Shown: positions 21,310-31,754 of the stretch, one piece after another
How the letters are laid out: every line of letters starts with the position of its first letter
How positions within the stretch are numbered: position 1 is the first letter of the stretch
From: Flammula alnicola
Taxonomy: Eukaryota; Basidiomycota; Agaricomycetes; Agaricales; Strophariaceae
Direction: 5' to 3'
Length of the DNA stretch: 46,682 nucleotides
NCBI GenBank assembly: GCA_015499995.1
Contig: JADNRV010000357.1
Location: 1-46,682, forward strand
Translations under genes and position numbers: made by a program
Notes under the pieces: model-generated
What the model saw: the letters and a program-made list of their open reading frames with translations, nothing else
Database searches by the model: none
Told to the model about the DNA's origin: nothing

Positions 21310-22960
21310 GTCCAATTAAATTAATATTAGATGCATTTTCGACCAAAATGACCATAATGTAATTCAATTGAACATAAATATAACCTGGACAAAATTTAAT
21401 GGGGTGCTGAAAGGGTCTCTATGAGTCGGCATTGGCATTGGCACCAGTCAGAGATACTCGGAAATGGATCACATCTGATTAAATTTATATTAGATGGATT
21501 CACGACCAAATTGGCCAGAATGTGAGTCAATTGAACGTAGATACCACCTGCAAAAATATGTATTGGGATGGCGAGGTGTTTGGTGAGTCGGCATCGGCAC
21601 TGGCACCAGTCAGAGATGTTCTGGAATGGCTCACATCTAATTAAATTAATATTAGATGCATTTGCGACTAACATGGCCAGAATGTGAGTCAATTGAACAG
21701 CAATTAACGGCTGGAAAAAATATATCAGAGTGCCGAGAGGTTCTCTGTGAGTCGGCATTGGCATCGGCACCAGTTAGAGATGCTTGGGAATGGCTCACGT
21801 CTGATTAAATTAATATTAGATGCATTTGCGACTAACATGGCCGGAACGTAAGTCAATTGAACAGCAATAAAGTCCCGGAAAAAAATATGGGAGTGCTGAG
21901 AGGTTCTCTGTGAGTCGGAATCGGCATTGGCACCAGTTAGAGATGCTCGGGAATGGCTCACGTCTGATTAAATTAATATTAGATGCATTTGCGACTAACA
22001 TGGCCAGAATGTGAGTCAATTGAACAGCAATTAAAGGCTGGAAAAAATATATCAGAGTGCTGAGAGGCTCTCTGTGAGTCGGCATCAGCATCGGCACCAG
22101 TTAGAGATGCTCGGGAATGGCTCACGTCCGATTAAATTAATATTAGATACATTTGTGACTAAAATGACCAGAATAACATTCAATTGAACAGCAATTAAAG
22201 GCTGGAAAAAATATATTGGAGTGCCGAGAGGTGTCTGGTGGGTCAGCATTAGAATCGGCACCAGTTAAAGATGCTCGTGAATGGACCATGTCTGATTAAA
22301 TTCAGATTAGATGCATTTACGACCAAAATGACCAAAATGTGAATCAATTGAACAACATTAAAGGCTGGCAAAAATATATCAGGGTGCCGAGAGGTTCTCT
22401 GTGAGTCGGCATCGGCATCGGCACCAGTTAGAGATGCTCGGGAATGGCTCACGTCCAATTAAATTAGTATTAGATGCATTTGCGACCAAAATGACCAGAA
22501 CATGAATCAATTGAACAACAATAAAGGCTGGAAAAAATATATCAGGGTGCCGAGAGGTTCTCTGTGGGTCGGAATCGGCATCGGCAACAGTTAAAGATGC
22601 TTGTGAATGGACCATGTCTGATTAAATCAATATTAGATGCATTTACGACTAAAATGGCCAGAACGTGAGTCAATTGAATAACAATAAAGGCTGGAAAACA
22701 ATATATCAGGGTGCCGAGAGGTTCTCTGTGAGTCGGCATCGGCATCGGCACCAGTTAGAGACACGGGGGATTGGACCACATCTGATTAAATTCATATTAG
22801 ACACATTTGCAATCAAATGACCAGAATGTCATTCAATTAAACATAAATACAACCTGGAAAAAAATGAATCGGCTGCCAGGGGATGTCCCATGAGTCGGCA
22901 CTGGCACTAGCAGTCAGTGATGTTTGGGAATGCACTGTGTCTGATTAAATTAATCTAAAT
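21310..22960 (-). repeat. Right tandem array, inverted relative to the left (~10 units)
   Basis: The reverse-complement marker ATATTAGATGCATTT recurs near 21331, 21494, 21657, 21821, 21984, 22148, 22311, 22474, 22638 and 22801, again about 163-164 bp apart. More degenerate copies run to about 23070. The two arms differ in copy number (about 7 versus 10-12), so they have evolved by unequal exchange or slippage after the inverted structure arose. Confidence 0.92.
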
Positions 22961-23629
22961 ATGATCTATATGAAATTTCTCAGGGTGCCGAGACCTGGTG
23001 AGTCGGCATCGGCATCGGCATCAGTCCCAGACATTTGGCAATGGACCATGTCTGATAAAATTAATATTAGCAACCAAAATGAACCCAACATAATTCAATT
23101 GACCACCAATAAAACCTGGAATTTTTTATCGGGATGCAGAGAGGCTCTCGCAACCTTTTAGACAATGCCAATCGGCCATATTTAATGAAATGCCAACCTG
23201 ATTTAGCAGGCATCGGCACTGCCGATCTAATTTCAAACCTAATGGCATTGCCGATTTACTTTTATTGGGCCCATCGGCCATGCGTAACTAATGTATTAGG
23301 TATTGCTAGATCATATTATATATACATAGTATACTATCTATTATATACAATACATTATTCACCGGTTCAGCGAATTCGCTGAACCCATATCACACGGCAC
23401 AGTGTACACATTCGCTGTACCATATTATACGGTACACTGTAACAAAGGTATGTGAAGAGGTTTATGCTGAAGGCACACTCACTGGGGAGAAGACCATCGT
23501 CGCGGTCGTCAAAAGCACACGGCGCGATGATAAATTCCTTCCCCCGCCGACAAAGTAGAGGAATTGAAGAAGTTTTTTGCTGCGCAAGGGTTTACAGAGG
23601 AACCAAACTGGTTCATAGCTTCGGACTGA

Positions 23630-24120
23630 CCACTGAAGCGCGAGGATTGCCCAGAAACTCTCTGTCCGTCGTCTTGCCAGTCATCAACGCTAGCATTATA
23701 GCAGTCTTACTCTCGTCCTACGAATACCTCTTTCATGTCTTATGAATTTTAATCCCACGACCACTTTGCCGCAGTTTGTCGACTTCGGTTTTCTGTTGCC
23801 TTGGAGGCGCTTACTTTGGATAGATCTACAGGTCATTCTCTACGAATCTAATACTCGGCTGTTCTATTTTTATCAGGTCTCAAGTCGCCAACGTCGACAT
23901 TGTTCAGACGCTTTCTCCTGCATCATTTGGACAATTCTAAGAGCATGGTTTTCGGCTGAACGGAACTCAACGTCGAGCAAATGGGTCATTCCCTCTCCAG
24001 TTCACCGACGCTGTGCCAGAAGTATCCAACCGACAATTGGAACGGTATAGAGACCCCTAGTTGTCTCTCGTCAGCGACACATTCTTCTTAAGGTCGCAAG
24101 GTCGCTTTTTCATCACCAAC
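23630..24120. other. 3' flank of copy C and spacer before the GH45 relic
   Basis: About 23630-23830 still matches the 3' flanks of copies A and B (for example GAATTTTAATCCC and TGCCTTGGAGGCGCTT). Beyond that I see no gene. Confidence 0.5.
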
Positions 24121-25077
24121 ATGAAGTCGTCGCGCTTGGTCTTGTTTCTCTTGCTATTTCGCATCAGCCCAAACCTCTGGCACGACGATAACGACATGGG
24201 ACTGGTCTGTGGCTCTCATTGTACATAGTAATATCATGACTGATGCTATATCTTTCCAGCTGCGAGCCCGCCTGTGGTTACACCGCCAAGCTCTAGGCAA
24301 GTGCACGCGGACCGGCGATCAAGTCTTGCAGCCAGTCTAATGGACCGGCCCCTTCTGGTGCGCAGAATGCCTGCATCACCTCTGGAGACTGCCAGAAACC
24401 CATCAGCGGGAACAGCACGTTCTCTTATGGGTTCGTGGGGCACAGCAACTTTGACACGGCCGCGTCGACTTGTGGATTAACTTTCTGTTAACCTGGGTTT
24501 GGAATTTTGTGTTGATGTAATCACTTGGACGTCGGACGCTGCCGCGGGCAAGAGCATGATCGTCTAGGCGGATGCTGGAGGTAAAGTCTTCATTCTCTTA
24601 TTTTTGTTTTCAAACATCCATTAGCTTACGATCGTATAGGTATTACTGATACAGACTTTGATATCTACGTAGGTTACTCACCCATTTCTCTATTCTCAGT
24701 TTCACACCAACATTCGCGTCATAGCCTCCTGGTGGAGGTGTCCCGGGTGGTAAGTTTGAATATTCATGCCAATCTATCGAACCCTGTTATTACTTAAATT
24801 CATTTTCTTTTCTAGACTACAACGCCTGAACGGCACAGTACGGACCACCCTCCGGGCACGCGACCGCTGTGGTAACACGTCAGCTTCGCATGAGCTGGCC
24901 ATTGGTGACGAAGGGCAGACGCAGGAAAAGGCGGATGATTTGCGTACGGCGGAAGCGGAGGCGGATACAGAGGCTGAGGAATGCCGCTATGAGGACCTCG
25001 GTGTTATGCGGCCACGTACCCGACCTATTCGCATGGGTTTACGGAATTCGAACTCAACCTCCCTTCGACGCTGTTGA
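24121..25077 (+). pseudogene. Decayed GH45-type endoglucanase
   Basis: An ATG at 24121 begins a hydrophobic leader (MKSSRLVLFLLLF). One base of frameshift later the sequence reads TTWDCCEPACGYTAKL across a 55-base intron (24205-24259). This is the WDCC(K/E)P(S/A)C signature of GH45 cellulases. Further blocks in shifting frames read IKSCSQSNGPAPSG, FSYGFVGHSNFDTAASTCG, TWTSDAAAGKSMIV (a hallmark block), GITDTDFDIY and PPGGGV, in the order found in the family. In-frame stops follow the second and fourth blocks, and the C-terminal third is no longer recognisable. The active gene would have encoded a secreted cellulase. Broken introns alone could explain some stops but not the early frameshift, so I call it a pseudogene. 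Confidence 0.7.
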
Positions 25078-27107
25078 ATCACCTCGGTGCTCATCACAAT
25101 TATCGGCCCTCTCTCAATCCGCCACATCAACATCTCCTGCGGAATATGCGAACCTGAAGTGAGGAAGAATGACGTGCATTGGCGTTGGGGACTCAGGAGT
25201 CAGAAGCATTCAAACCTCTAGGCTCTATGCTAGTACGAGTGGTCTTGAGAATACTTTCAGGTTTTTACTCTTGATGAGGTGTCTTTCATCAGTGAAGTAT
25301 CCTTGGATGTGGGAACAGGCTGTAGCGTGCGTCGATGTCGCACCGGAGACGAGGACATGTGCATGAAAGGTTAAATATTGTACTTAGTATCAGGGTGAAT
25401 GTGCGTTCAAGTTATAGTAGGAATCTTAATCGGGCATGGGTGGTGTGGATGAACTCACAAGAGGTGAGGTAGGCGGTGTTGTTAGGAGCTGGCTGGATAT
25501 CTTTAAATTATACATATGAAAAAGCTCATATACTGTATCACCATTCTCTTACATCAGGAAAACTACACATTCCTTACAGGGCTTACATCACTTGAGAACA
25601 CTTGAAAGCTGGCTTGGATCACTTCAGCACTTGAGGTTACAGCCACAAACAAAGTCTAGCAACCCAAGTCAGTCCAAGCGACCCCAAGTGCATAAGCTGT
25701 AAAGAGCTCGATCCAGCATCCAAGTGAGAATTCCAACACTGAAAAAACACAAGAAATAAACCGCAAGTTCGTTGAAACTCCGCTTCACGTGACCACGTTT
25801 CCTCATCGTGAAAATTTTCACCCTCGTCTTTTGTTTATCAACTACATCGATCCCCCCCTCCGCAATCCCAATCCCAATCCCAATTCTTCCCCTATCGCCT
25901 CCTGCGCTTTGTGAGGACTTGCACCGTCCCTTGGGATGGATCAAACCAGGCCCCCTCCAATTGGCAATGGCTACTCCTTCTAATGTTTCGGGTTTGTAGG
26001 GCATCCTGAAGCTCTGAGCAGCCGACGAGGCATCACCCACTTGGTTTCCATTTTGCGCACATCGCTAGGAATGTCGTTTCGACGGTGAGCATGATCCATT
26101 ATCTGCGAATATCCATCTAACTCTTGCTGCTCGATAGAGGCAGGATTACACAGATACTGCCTCGCTGCCAGCAGGCTCTTGTGCGATGCGTATTGGAGTA
26201 TGGACCAGTAGCCCCAGGAGAAGTTAGGTGATTACTGAAGTATGGGAGCATTCGCCGGTTGAGCATCGCAGGGCTGCGCCCATCATAGTAAGCTCGGTCT
26301 GCATCTTAGCTTCGAGAGGCCATTAGCAAGCACGTCGCCATTTCCTCGGAAATCCGGTATGCAATCCAGTTGATTTACCTCTATCCCTAGCTATTACTAA
26401 CAAATATCTATTACATCCTGACCAGTGTGCATGCTCAGAGTGTCACTGCGAGAACCTTGAAGGATTTGGTTGGACGAAGCACGAGCAACGACAGTCACGA
26501 CCCACTACGTTCTGCCACCTGGACCCCCGACAATGAACTGTCATTTGTTGTCACAATCAAGCACGGCAACGGGATTGGTGTGGTGAGCAGGACAGGCATG
26601 AAGACAATATCGCCGCAGGTATGTGCTATGCCATACTATGCCACAAGCCTTGCCCCCTCCCCCTTTCATGCAGACGACAATGCAATAACGGCTATGACGG
26701 ATCGTTATTGCTATCCTGCACCTTTTTATTGTTGCCTCGCACCCTTCACCTCAACGGGCGAAGGTGCCTTTATTGCAGGAGGATCGCGAGTACTTAGATA
26801 TATTACTTGGGGATTGCGGACCAATATGTAGTAGACAGACAATGCAATCCATTGTTTTTACCCATTCATACCATTTTTACTCTGAACCGTGCATGATTAC
26901 GACCCGGAATTCAGTCTCTAATTCACTTTGATGGTCACTTGAGAGATGACTTATTCACTTTGACGGTCACTTGAGAGATGACTTATTCACTTGAATGCTC
27001 ACTTGAGCTGACATAGATAAGAGAATTCACTTGCTAAGAACGGAACCTCCTGAAACAAGTGAACATCCCTTAACTACTTGAGCTCACTTTCGTCACTTTG
27101 TCGCTTG
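25078..27107. other. Gene-poor interval with one unassigned open segment and CACTTGA-rich ends
   Basis: At 26427-26831 a plus-strand frame is open and reads like an exon at first (TARTLKDLVGRS, then DNELSFVVTIKHGNGIG), preceded by a CCAG acceptor-like site and followed by a GTATGT after about 65 codons. Upstream, around 26070-26220, another frame reads ILPRCQQALVRCVLEYGPVA after a possible ATG exon. These may be exons of a degraded gene, but no family is recognisable and stops intervene. CACTTGA words cluster at 25585-25630 and again at 26920-27100, which could be the decayed termini of an element. Confidence 0.3.
26921..27016. repeat. Three 32-bp tandem units (ATTCACTTTGAYGGTCACTT...)
   Basis: Two units (26921-26952 and 26953-26984) differ by one base, and a third, degenerate unit follows. 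All contain CACTTGAG. No function evident. Confidence 0.8.
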
Positions 27108-28167
27108 TCAAAGTGATATAAGCCGCCAAAGAGAATGTGTAGTTTTCCTGATGTAGTCTTCGTCTTCGTCTGACCAATTACCTCGGTCTTGATATTGGTC
27201 TTCCTCTTCCTCCTCTTCCTCCTCTTCCTCTTTCTCCTCTTCCTCCTCCTCCTCCTCCTCCTCCTCCTCCTCCTCCTCTTCCTCCTCTTCCTCCTCCTCC
27301 TCCTCTTCGGGACACAGATGTGCCGGTATTTCAGGGGTATGATCGAGTAGGGAATAGATGTGTTGCTGGCTAATCAAAGTCAATTCTTTATCAGAAATTG
27401 ATGTTCCAAGTTGGAAAATTTGTTGGCTGAACAAAGTGTTCCATTTATTGGAGAGCCGTGCGTTTTTTGGACTCGTCTCATTCACGCAGTTGAGCACGAA
27501 GTCCCATTTGGGCGTTTCGGAACGCTTTATGTTGGCCCACGTCCAGAATGCACCTCCAGCGGCAAGAGCAACGACGGTCATCGCGTCAGGGTAGCAGGAA
27601 AAATATGCCGAACAGTATTGAAGCAAGTCCCCTTGAGCCAATCTGATCAGGGAAGCGGCTGCTGTTAGGCAATCTACGCCAATTAGACGCCGGCTAGGCC
27701 CTTTCTTGAGCTCGACGATTACCGCACCGCACTGGTGATAGGTCTTCGTACCACCGCAGAGTTCATGGCGCATTCTCTGATCCTCAGATTGCGGTTTCGG
27801 AAGTCTAACGGTCGCAACGTGGGTTACAAAAATGTCAGGCTCCTCTTCGAACGAGGCTGCATCGGGGCTGGATTCCATGCTGTCGTTCCCGAGTTCCTTT
27901 TTTCCTATAGTATGTCACTCAGTCAAAAGAGGTCATGGTACGAGAAAGGGCTCCTACTTACGCTTGTGAAGTTCATCCTGCTTGTCGCTTATGATTTTGC
28001 TTCGCTTCAAAAGGTCCTCGATTTTCGCCTTCAGTGCCGCCCGATCAGCCTTATCTGCGGCCTTCTTCGACGCTTTTACCCTCTTCGACTTGCGTGGGCC
28101 ACTCGGACCGACAACTCGAACAACAATACCATTGCGGCGTCGAAAAGCTGCAGCTTTACGTAGAGTA

Positions 28168-29666
28168 CATCAGTAAAATAACAATTCTCCTTTTACACGC
28201 TTTTTACGCTTTCGAAAGCTTTGAAAGAGACAAAAGAGGAAAAGAGTTTGCCGCTTTTGATGGCAAAGGCCTTAGGCTTTCAAAGCGCTTCGAAAAGGTC
28301 TTCCTCTTTTCAAAGAGGTAAAAGCTACGTAGAAGTGACTTGCAAAGCATTCTAAAAGGATCTCTTAAAGTGTTTTCGAAGCATGGAAAGTAGTGAGAAA
28401 AGCATTTGGATTGAAGATAATAATAATCACATTACAGTACTACATAGCTAATCTAATTCACTGTCATCATCGACAAGCTCTCCACCATGCAATATGGCCA
28501 GCATTGGGCCCACGCCGCTGCCGTGGGCCGAGTTGCGACCAAACCCCGCACCGTGCGCCAGGTAGCCGCCGTCCAGCGCCATCCAGTATGCGATGCTGCC
28601 GATGCGGAATTTGGTCGCTGGTGTTCTGATGTCCTGAGACGGGATGGCACTGGTGTCCTGTCCTCGTCGCGTTGTGTTCAGGTTGCTTACCCTGCATCAT
28701 ATCTATCGCTGCCACCAGAATACTTAGCACACTCACCCGTGCCTTTGTTCTACTCGCCATCCACCGCAAACACCCAACCCCTCAAGGGGGCAACGAGCAG
28801 CCGCTGCGCCGCGAGCAGAACACCATTATCACCAATTAACGTCTGTGATCAAAGGAGGAAGTGAGTTTCATTTCCATCCAATACAGTATCCAACCCACCT
28901 GGATAGAGAGAGTTGACCGCTGATGTGGTTGGTTGATCTTCGTGAGCTGCCCCCTGCGACGCCTTGGAATGGCAATGACAACCCTGTAATTCAAAAGGTG
29001 AGTGTCATCTTGCAGTGCCACTGAGTTGATGACATTACCTTAGTTAACTTGCCGGCGAGGAGGAGGACGGACAGGGATGCTAGAGTGCCCAGTAAGTTAT
29101 CTCTGCTCCGATAAACACAATTTACACTTATCTCGCAGGAAGGCATGACTGCCGCTCGCTGGAAAATGATCAGCATGCAGGCAGAGCAAAGATATACCTT
29201 GCAATGTCAGACTTACAAAGTCTAGAATGGCATGAATTGATTCAGGCATCTGGGTGTCTTGAGTAGCTGGGCGGAAGAGAGGAGAGAGGAGAAAGAAAGA
29301 GAGAAGGTTATCGAGACGGAAGTTCGGGAAATGGCGGTAACGTCACGTGTATGCCGGAGACTGAATTGCCTTAGCAAAAATCACATTACATCGTTTCATG
29401 CACCCATCCTAATGGGGCGCAGCAGAAGGGAATAGGAATCCTACAATGTTAAATCTATTCACATCCAGCCTATATAAGCTCAATGCAGACATTCTGGCAA
29501 GATTCAAAAGTTGCAGAATCCCAAAGCGGTGGAACCGGCAAAAGCGCCAAAATTGATCAAAATGCCGGATCAAAGCTGGTGAGAATCTCCAACAAAAGGG
29601 CTCTCAAAGCAAAAGCAGCAAAAGCGTCAGAAAAGGACTTCAAAAGGACATGTTATTTTACTGATG
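28168..29666. mobile_element. Non-autonomous TIR element, TA duplication, 1,499 bp, inside a coding exon
   Basis: Both ends carry CATCAGTAAAATAACA inverted, followed by looser matches with CCTTTT-rich DNA. TA occurs at 28166-28167 and again at 29667-29668. The host reading frame closes exactly when the element and one TA are removed, which fixes the borders. Subterminal DNA is strikingly rich in AAAAGC/CTTTCAAAG words at both ends. The interior includes coding-like minus-strand pieces, best at 28448-28633, which appear to be captured gene fragments. No transposase is visible. The termini differ from the 16893-18934 element, so this is a different family with the same TA target. Confidence 0.88.
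28448..28633 (-). pseudogene. Gene fragment captured in the 1.5-kb element
   Basis: After a CTCAG acceptor-like site, 61 codons read like a genuine folded protein (RIGSIAYWMALDGGYLAHG, then HGSGVGPMLAILHGGE) and end at a TAG. Upstream on the same strand, shorter pieces such as NGVLLAAQRLLVAPLRGWVF (near 28760-28830) and NLLGTLASLSVLLLAGKL (near 29045-29100) look like further exons of the same or another gene, broken by stops. The parent family is not recognised. Gene capture is inferred from the mix of coding texture and the absence of an intact frame. Confidence 0.4.
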
Positions 29667-29964
29667 TAGCACGTTTATCCCGTGGATCCGAGTCGATATC
29701 ATAGTCTAGGCCAACTTCTTCAAATTCTTTTCTGAGAACTTGTTCTTTTCTGACCAATGCTGGTAGCCACAGGGTGTAGGGAGAGTAGACGATGAATTGA
29801 CCCCCCGTAAACGCGGATAAAAGCTCGTAGAATGTTTGCCCATACGGGCTGTTCCACATACACTCTAGGCCTCGTGGGTTATTGAGGGTCGAATATGCCA
29901 GTGAAATTCCATTAAGGACGCTTTGTGAACTGGTGTACCGGGGAGGGAGAGGCTCTTGAGACAT

Positions 29965-30493
29965 GGCTGGACTAACGCTGATTGCTAAACGTGAGCAGGT
30001 ATCGAGGGATTAAATAGAAATCGACTCGGATGAAGTCCACAAACGGAAAAAATAATTACTGTATTGAGAACGAAGGACAAAAAGGCGATAGGGCAACAAA
30101 AGCAAAATGGGACAATGGGAAAGATGTTACAAGAACTTGAAAGAAGAGCGTCCTCGGCTTTACAAGGAATTGGAACTCAGAACAATCGGAAGACGACGAC
30201 CGCTCAAGAACAAGAGTTAGAATTCAGGACAATTGTCTAGTCAGAACAATGGCCTGGCCCTGTTTGAAGCCTGATTGATGTTCTTCACTCGACCTAGAAG
30301 GACTTATGGGCCACGATTCTGTTGTCGTCATGACTTTCTACCCTTGTTGTTTGTTTCAATTTGTCGCGTGGACGCATCACGTGCCATTAAATATCAGTGT
30401 TTATATTAGAGCCAACCAACTTGCGATCAGCCTCACTCAACTTGTCCAACAACGCTGCGATGAGTACGTATCCATCCTCATTATCAACCTTTC
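29965..30493. other. Upstream region of the interrupted gene and left flank of copy A
   Basis: No gene supported. Homology to the other family copies begins about 30400 (CCAACTTGCGATCA) and includes the stretch just before the copy A start codon. Confidence 0.4.
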
Positions 30494-30934
30494 ATGCTAT
30501 ACTCACGAAGCACAGCTACGACAGACAATCGTCCACCCGCTCGCCTAATCATCCGTCGTCTAGAACGTTACCCCAACGCCGCCATTTGGGGGATCCCTGT
30601 CGACCTCAACCTCATGGTCGCTGAATTCAAAAGAACTGCACCACCCAATATTGATGGTGAAGAACGCATGCGCCTCTTGCCTATTTATGTCAACAGAGTC
30701 TTCTCGGTGCTGGAAGCGAAATGCAGGAGTGTCTGGCGTTCGGGCATAATTGGCCCTAGAGAGGTTTATGCTTCAGGCAAACGCACTGTAGAGAAGACGA
30801 TCATCGCGGTCGTCAGAAGCACACGGCCTGATGACAAATTCCTCCCCCCGCCCGACAAAATAGAGGAGTTGAAGAAGTTTTTTGCTGCGCAAGGGTTTAC
30901 AGAGGACCCAGACTGGTTCATAGCTGTGGACTGA
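30494..30934 (+). CDS. Orphan 146-aa protein, copy A
   Basis: ATG at 30494 to TGA at 30932-30934. A basic, Ser/Thr-rich N-terminus is followed by a compact-looking body (RRLERYPNAAIWGIPVD, AEFKRTAPPN, DDKFLPPPDK, FFAAQGFTEDPDWFIAVD). Differences from copy B are few, and several are replacements in exposed-looking positions (LPIYVN/LDIYVD, RTVE/RSGE), while length and frame are kept. That argues for a translated gene rather than a dead repeat. There is no signal peptide, transmembrane segment or known motif. It could be a lineage-specific gene or a gene of a larger mobile unit; the dispersed spacer homology allows either. Confidence 0.6.
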   Translation: MLYSRSTATTDNRPPARLIIRRLERYPNAAIWGIPVDLNLMVAEFKRTAPPNIDGEERMRLLPIYVNRVFSVLEAKCRSVWRSGIIGPREVYASGKRTVEKTIIAVVRSTRPDDKFLPPPDKIEELKKFFAAQGFTEDPDWFIAVD

Positions 30935-31754
30935 CCACTGAAGCGCTCGGACTGCCAAGAAACTCTTTATCCATGGTCTCGCCAGTCATCAGCATTGTAT
31001 TATATAGTAGCCTTACTCTTGTCATACGGATACCTCTTTCACGTTGCACTGTCTTATGAATTTTAATCCCGCGACCGTTTGCTGCCTTCTGTCGACTTCG
31101 TGAGGCGCTTCCTTTGGATAGAGTGGCATAGATGCCCGTAATACCGCTTACATGTCTGAGCGTGGCAATACGAGTCCGAATCCAAATATTAGATGTGTCC
31201 AATTCATTATCTTCCTCACAGGAACTCAATCCGATATAAGTATACCTACCTACGTACTTACCATCCTCTTTACTACATAACTCAAACGTCGCCCCATCGG
31301 GCTTGGCGCTCTGGAATGAAACTATTATTAATACAGTCTCCGTCGCCGCGAATTTCCTGTCTTTTGAGCGTATCGCCGTTATTATCCATCGATTGTGATT
31401 GCTATTGCGCTCAAGCGACTCCATTAAAGTGTGATTTAATTGGAGGGTAGAAAGGAGTGACGCGGCTACTAATTTAATTTAGAGCTCGGCATGAGATAAA
31501 ACAGCGAATGAGCAGCGACGAACAGGCCCATTGCGATGTCCTCCAGCATTATTACTATGTACCCTCCTAAAATCATGAAGGGCCATATTCTTGTTGCTCA
31601 TTATACTTACTCATGGGAACGCACATTATCATCATTTAATATTTAGAACCGACCAACTTGCGATCAACCCGGTTCAACCGGGCCACTCAACTTGTCCAAC
31701 AACGCTGTGAATTCGCTGCGATGGGTACGTAGCCATCCTCATTATCAACCTTTC
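30935..31754. other. 3' flank of copy A and spacer before copy B
   Basis: The plus strand holds no gene. On the minus strand a long open frame (about 31424-30918) covers the copy A 3' flank, and a separate ATG at 31391 starts MDNNGDTLKRQEI, the same opening as at 16110. The GTAAGTACG near 31265 on that strand is donor-like. I cannot assemble a confident minus-strand gene. Confidence 0.35.

Larger units (their letters stand above)
19155..23454. mobile_element. Large fold-back DNA element with opposed ~164-bp repeat arrays, 4,300 bp
   Basis: It interrupts copy C between two copies of AAGAGGT (19148-19154 and 23455-23461; 8 bp with one mismatch). The ends are long imperfect inverted repeats: TGTTACAGTGTACCGTAT followed by ATATGGTACAGCGAA on each side, continuing about 170 bp inward. 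Each arm is then filled by tandem ~164-bp repeats in opposite orientation, so the whole element can fold into a long hairpin with a ~600-bp loop (about 20720-21310). A 7-8-bp duplication points to the hAT or KDZ (Kyakuja/Dileera/Zisupton) type rather than mariner, but no transposase is present to confirm this. The element is far richer in A+T than its surroundings. Confidence 0.9.
16839..23629 (+). pseudogene. Copy C of the 146-aa orphan family, split by two transposable elements
   Basis: The pieces are 16839-16892, 18937-19154 and 23462-23629. The first opens with ATG and 18 codons matching copies A and B and stops at the TA where the element 16893-18934 sits. The second continues in frame from IIRRLERYPNA to GPKEV and stops at the element 19155-23454. 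The third resumes in frame at the next codon. Inside the third piece one C is missing (about 23545-23550, CCCCCGCCGAC versus CCCCCGCCCGAC in A and B), giving a frameshift and an early stop. The gene is therefore dead three times over. The order of events cannot be read, except that both elements entered an otherwise collinear copy. Confidence 0.9.
27108..29964 (-). pseudogene. 432-codon gene of unknown function interrupted by a 1.5-kb transposable element
   Basis: The gene reads on the minus strand from the ATG at 29964. Its first exon is 29667-29964 plus 27962-28165, separated by the element at 28168-29666. Removing the element and one TA restores an open frame through ...KR-A-T-L-RKAAAFRRR. 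A 57-base intron (27905-27961, GTAAGT...CTATAG) leads to exon 2, 27108-27904, in correct phase. The N-terminal half contains GQTFYELLSAFTGGQF, then a basic, Lys/Ala-rich coiled-coil-like part (KKAADKADRAALKAKIEDLL). The second half is globular-looking and then carries a Glu run of more than 30 residues before a short tail. Family not recognised; the charge pattern could suit a nuclear protein. As found, the transcript would read into the element and stop four codons later. Confidence 0.8.

Noticed and set aside
19732..22751. Series of 67-124-codon ORFs with shared words such as SNINLI
   Set aside because: They are the translation of the ~164-bp repeats, occur on both strands according to arm, and have no start or stop logic of their own.
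19620..22960. Regular repeats considered as a CRISPR array
   Set aside because: The 164-bp units are contiguous, have no unique spacers, and lie in a fungal nuclear genome within a transposable element.
25669..26040. 123-codon minus-strand ORF
   Set aside because: It starts with GTG, and its Gly-Ile repeat comes from a CCCAAT simple repeat. No domain.
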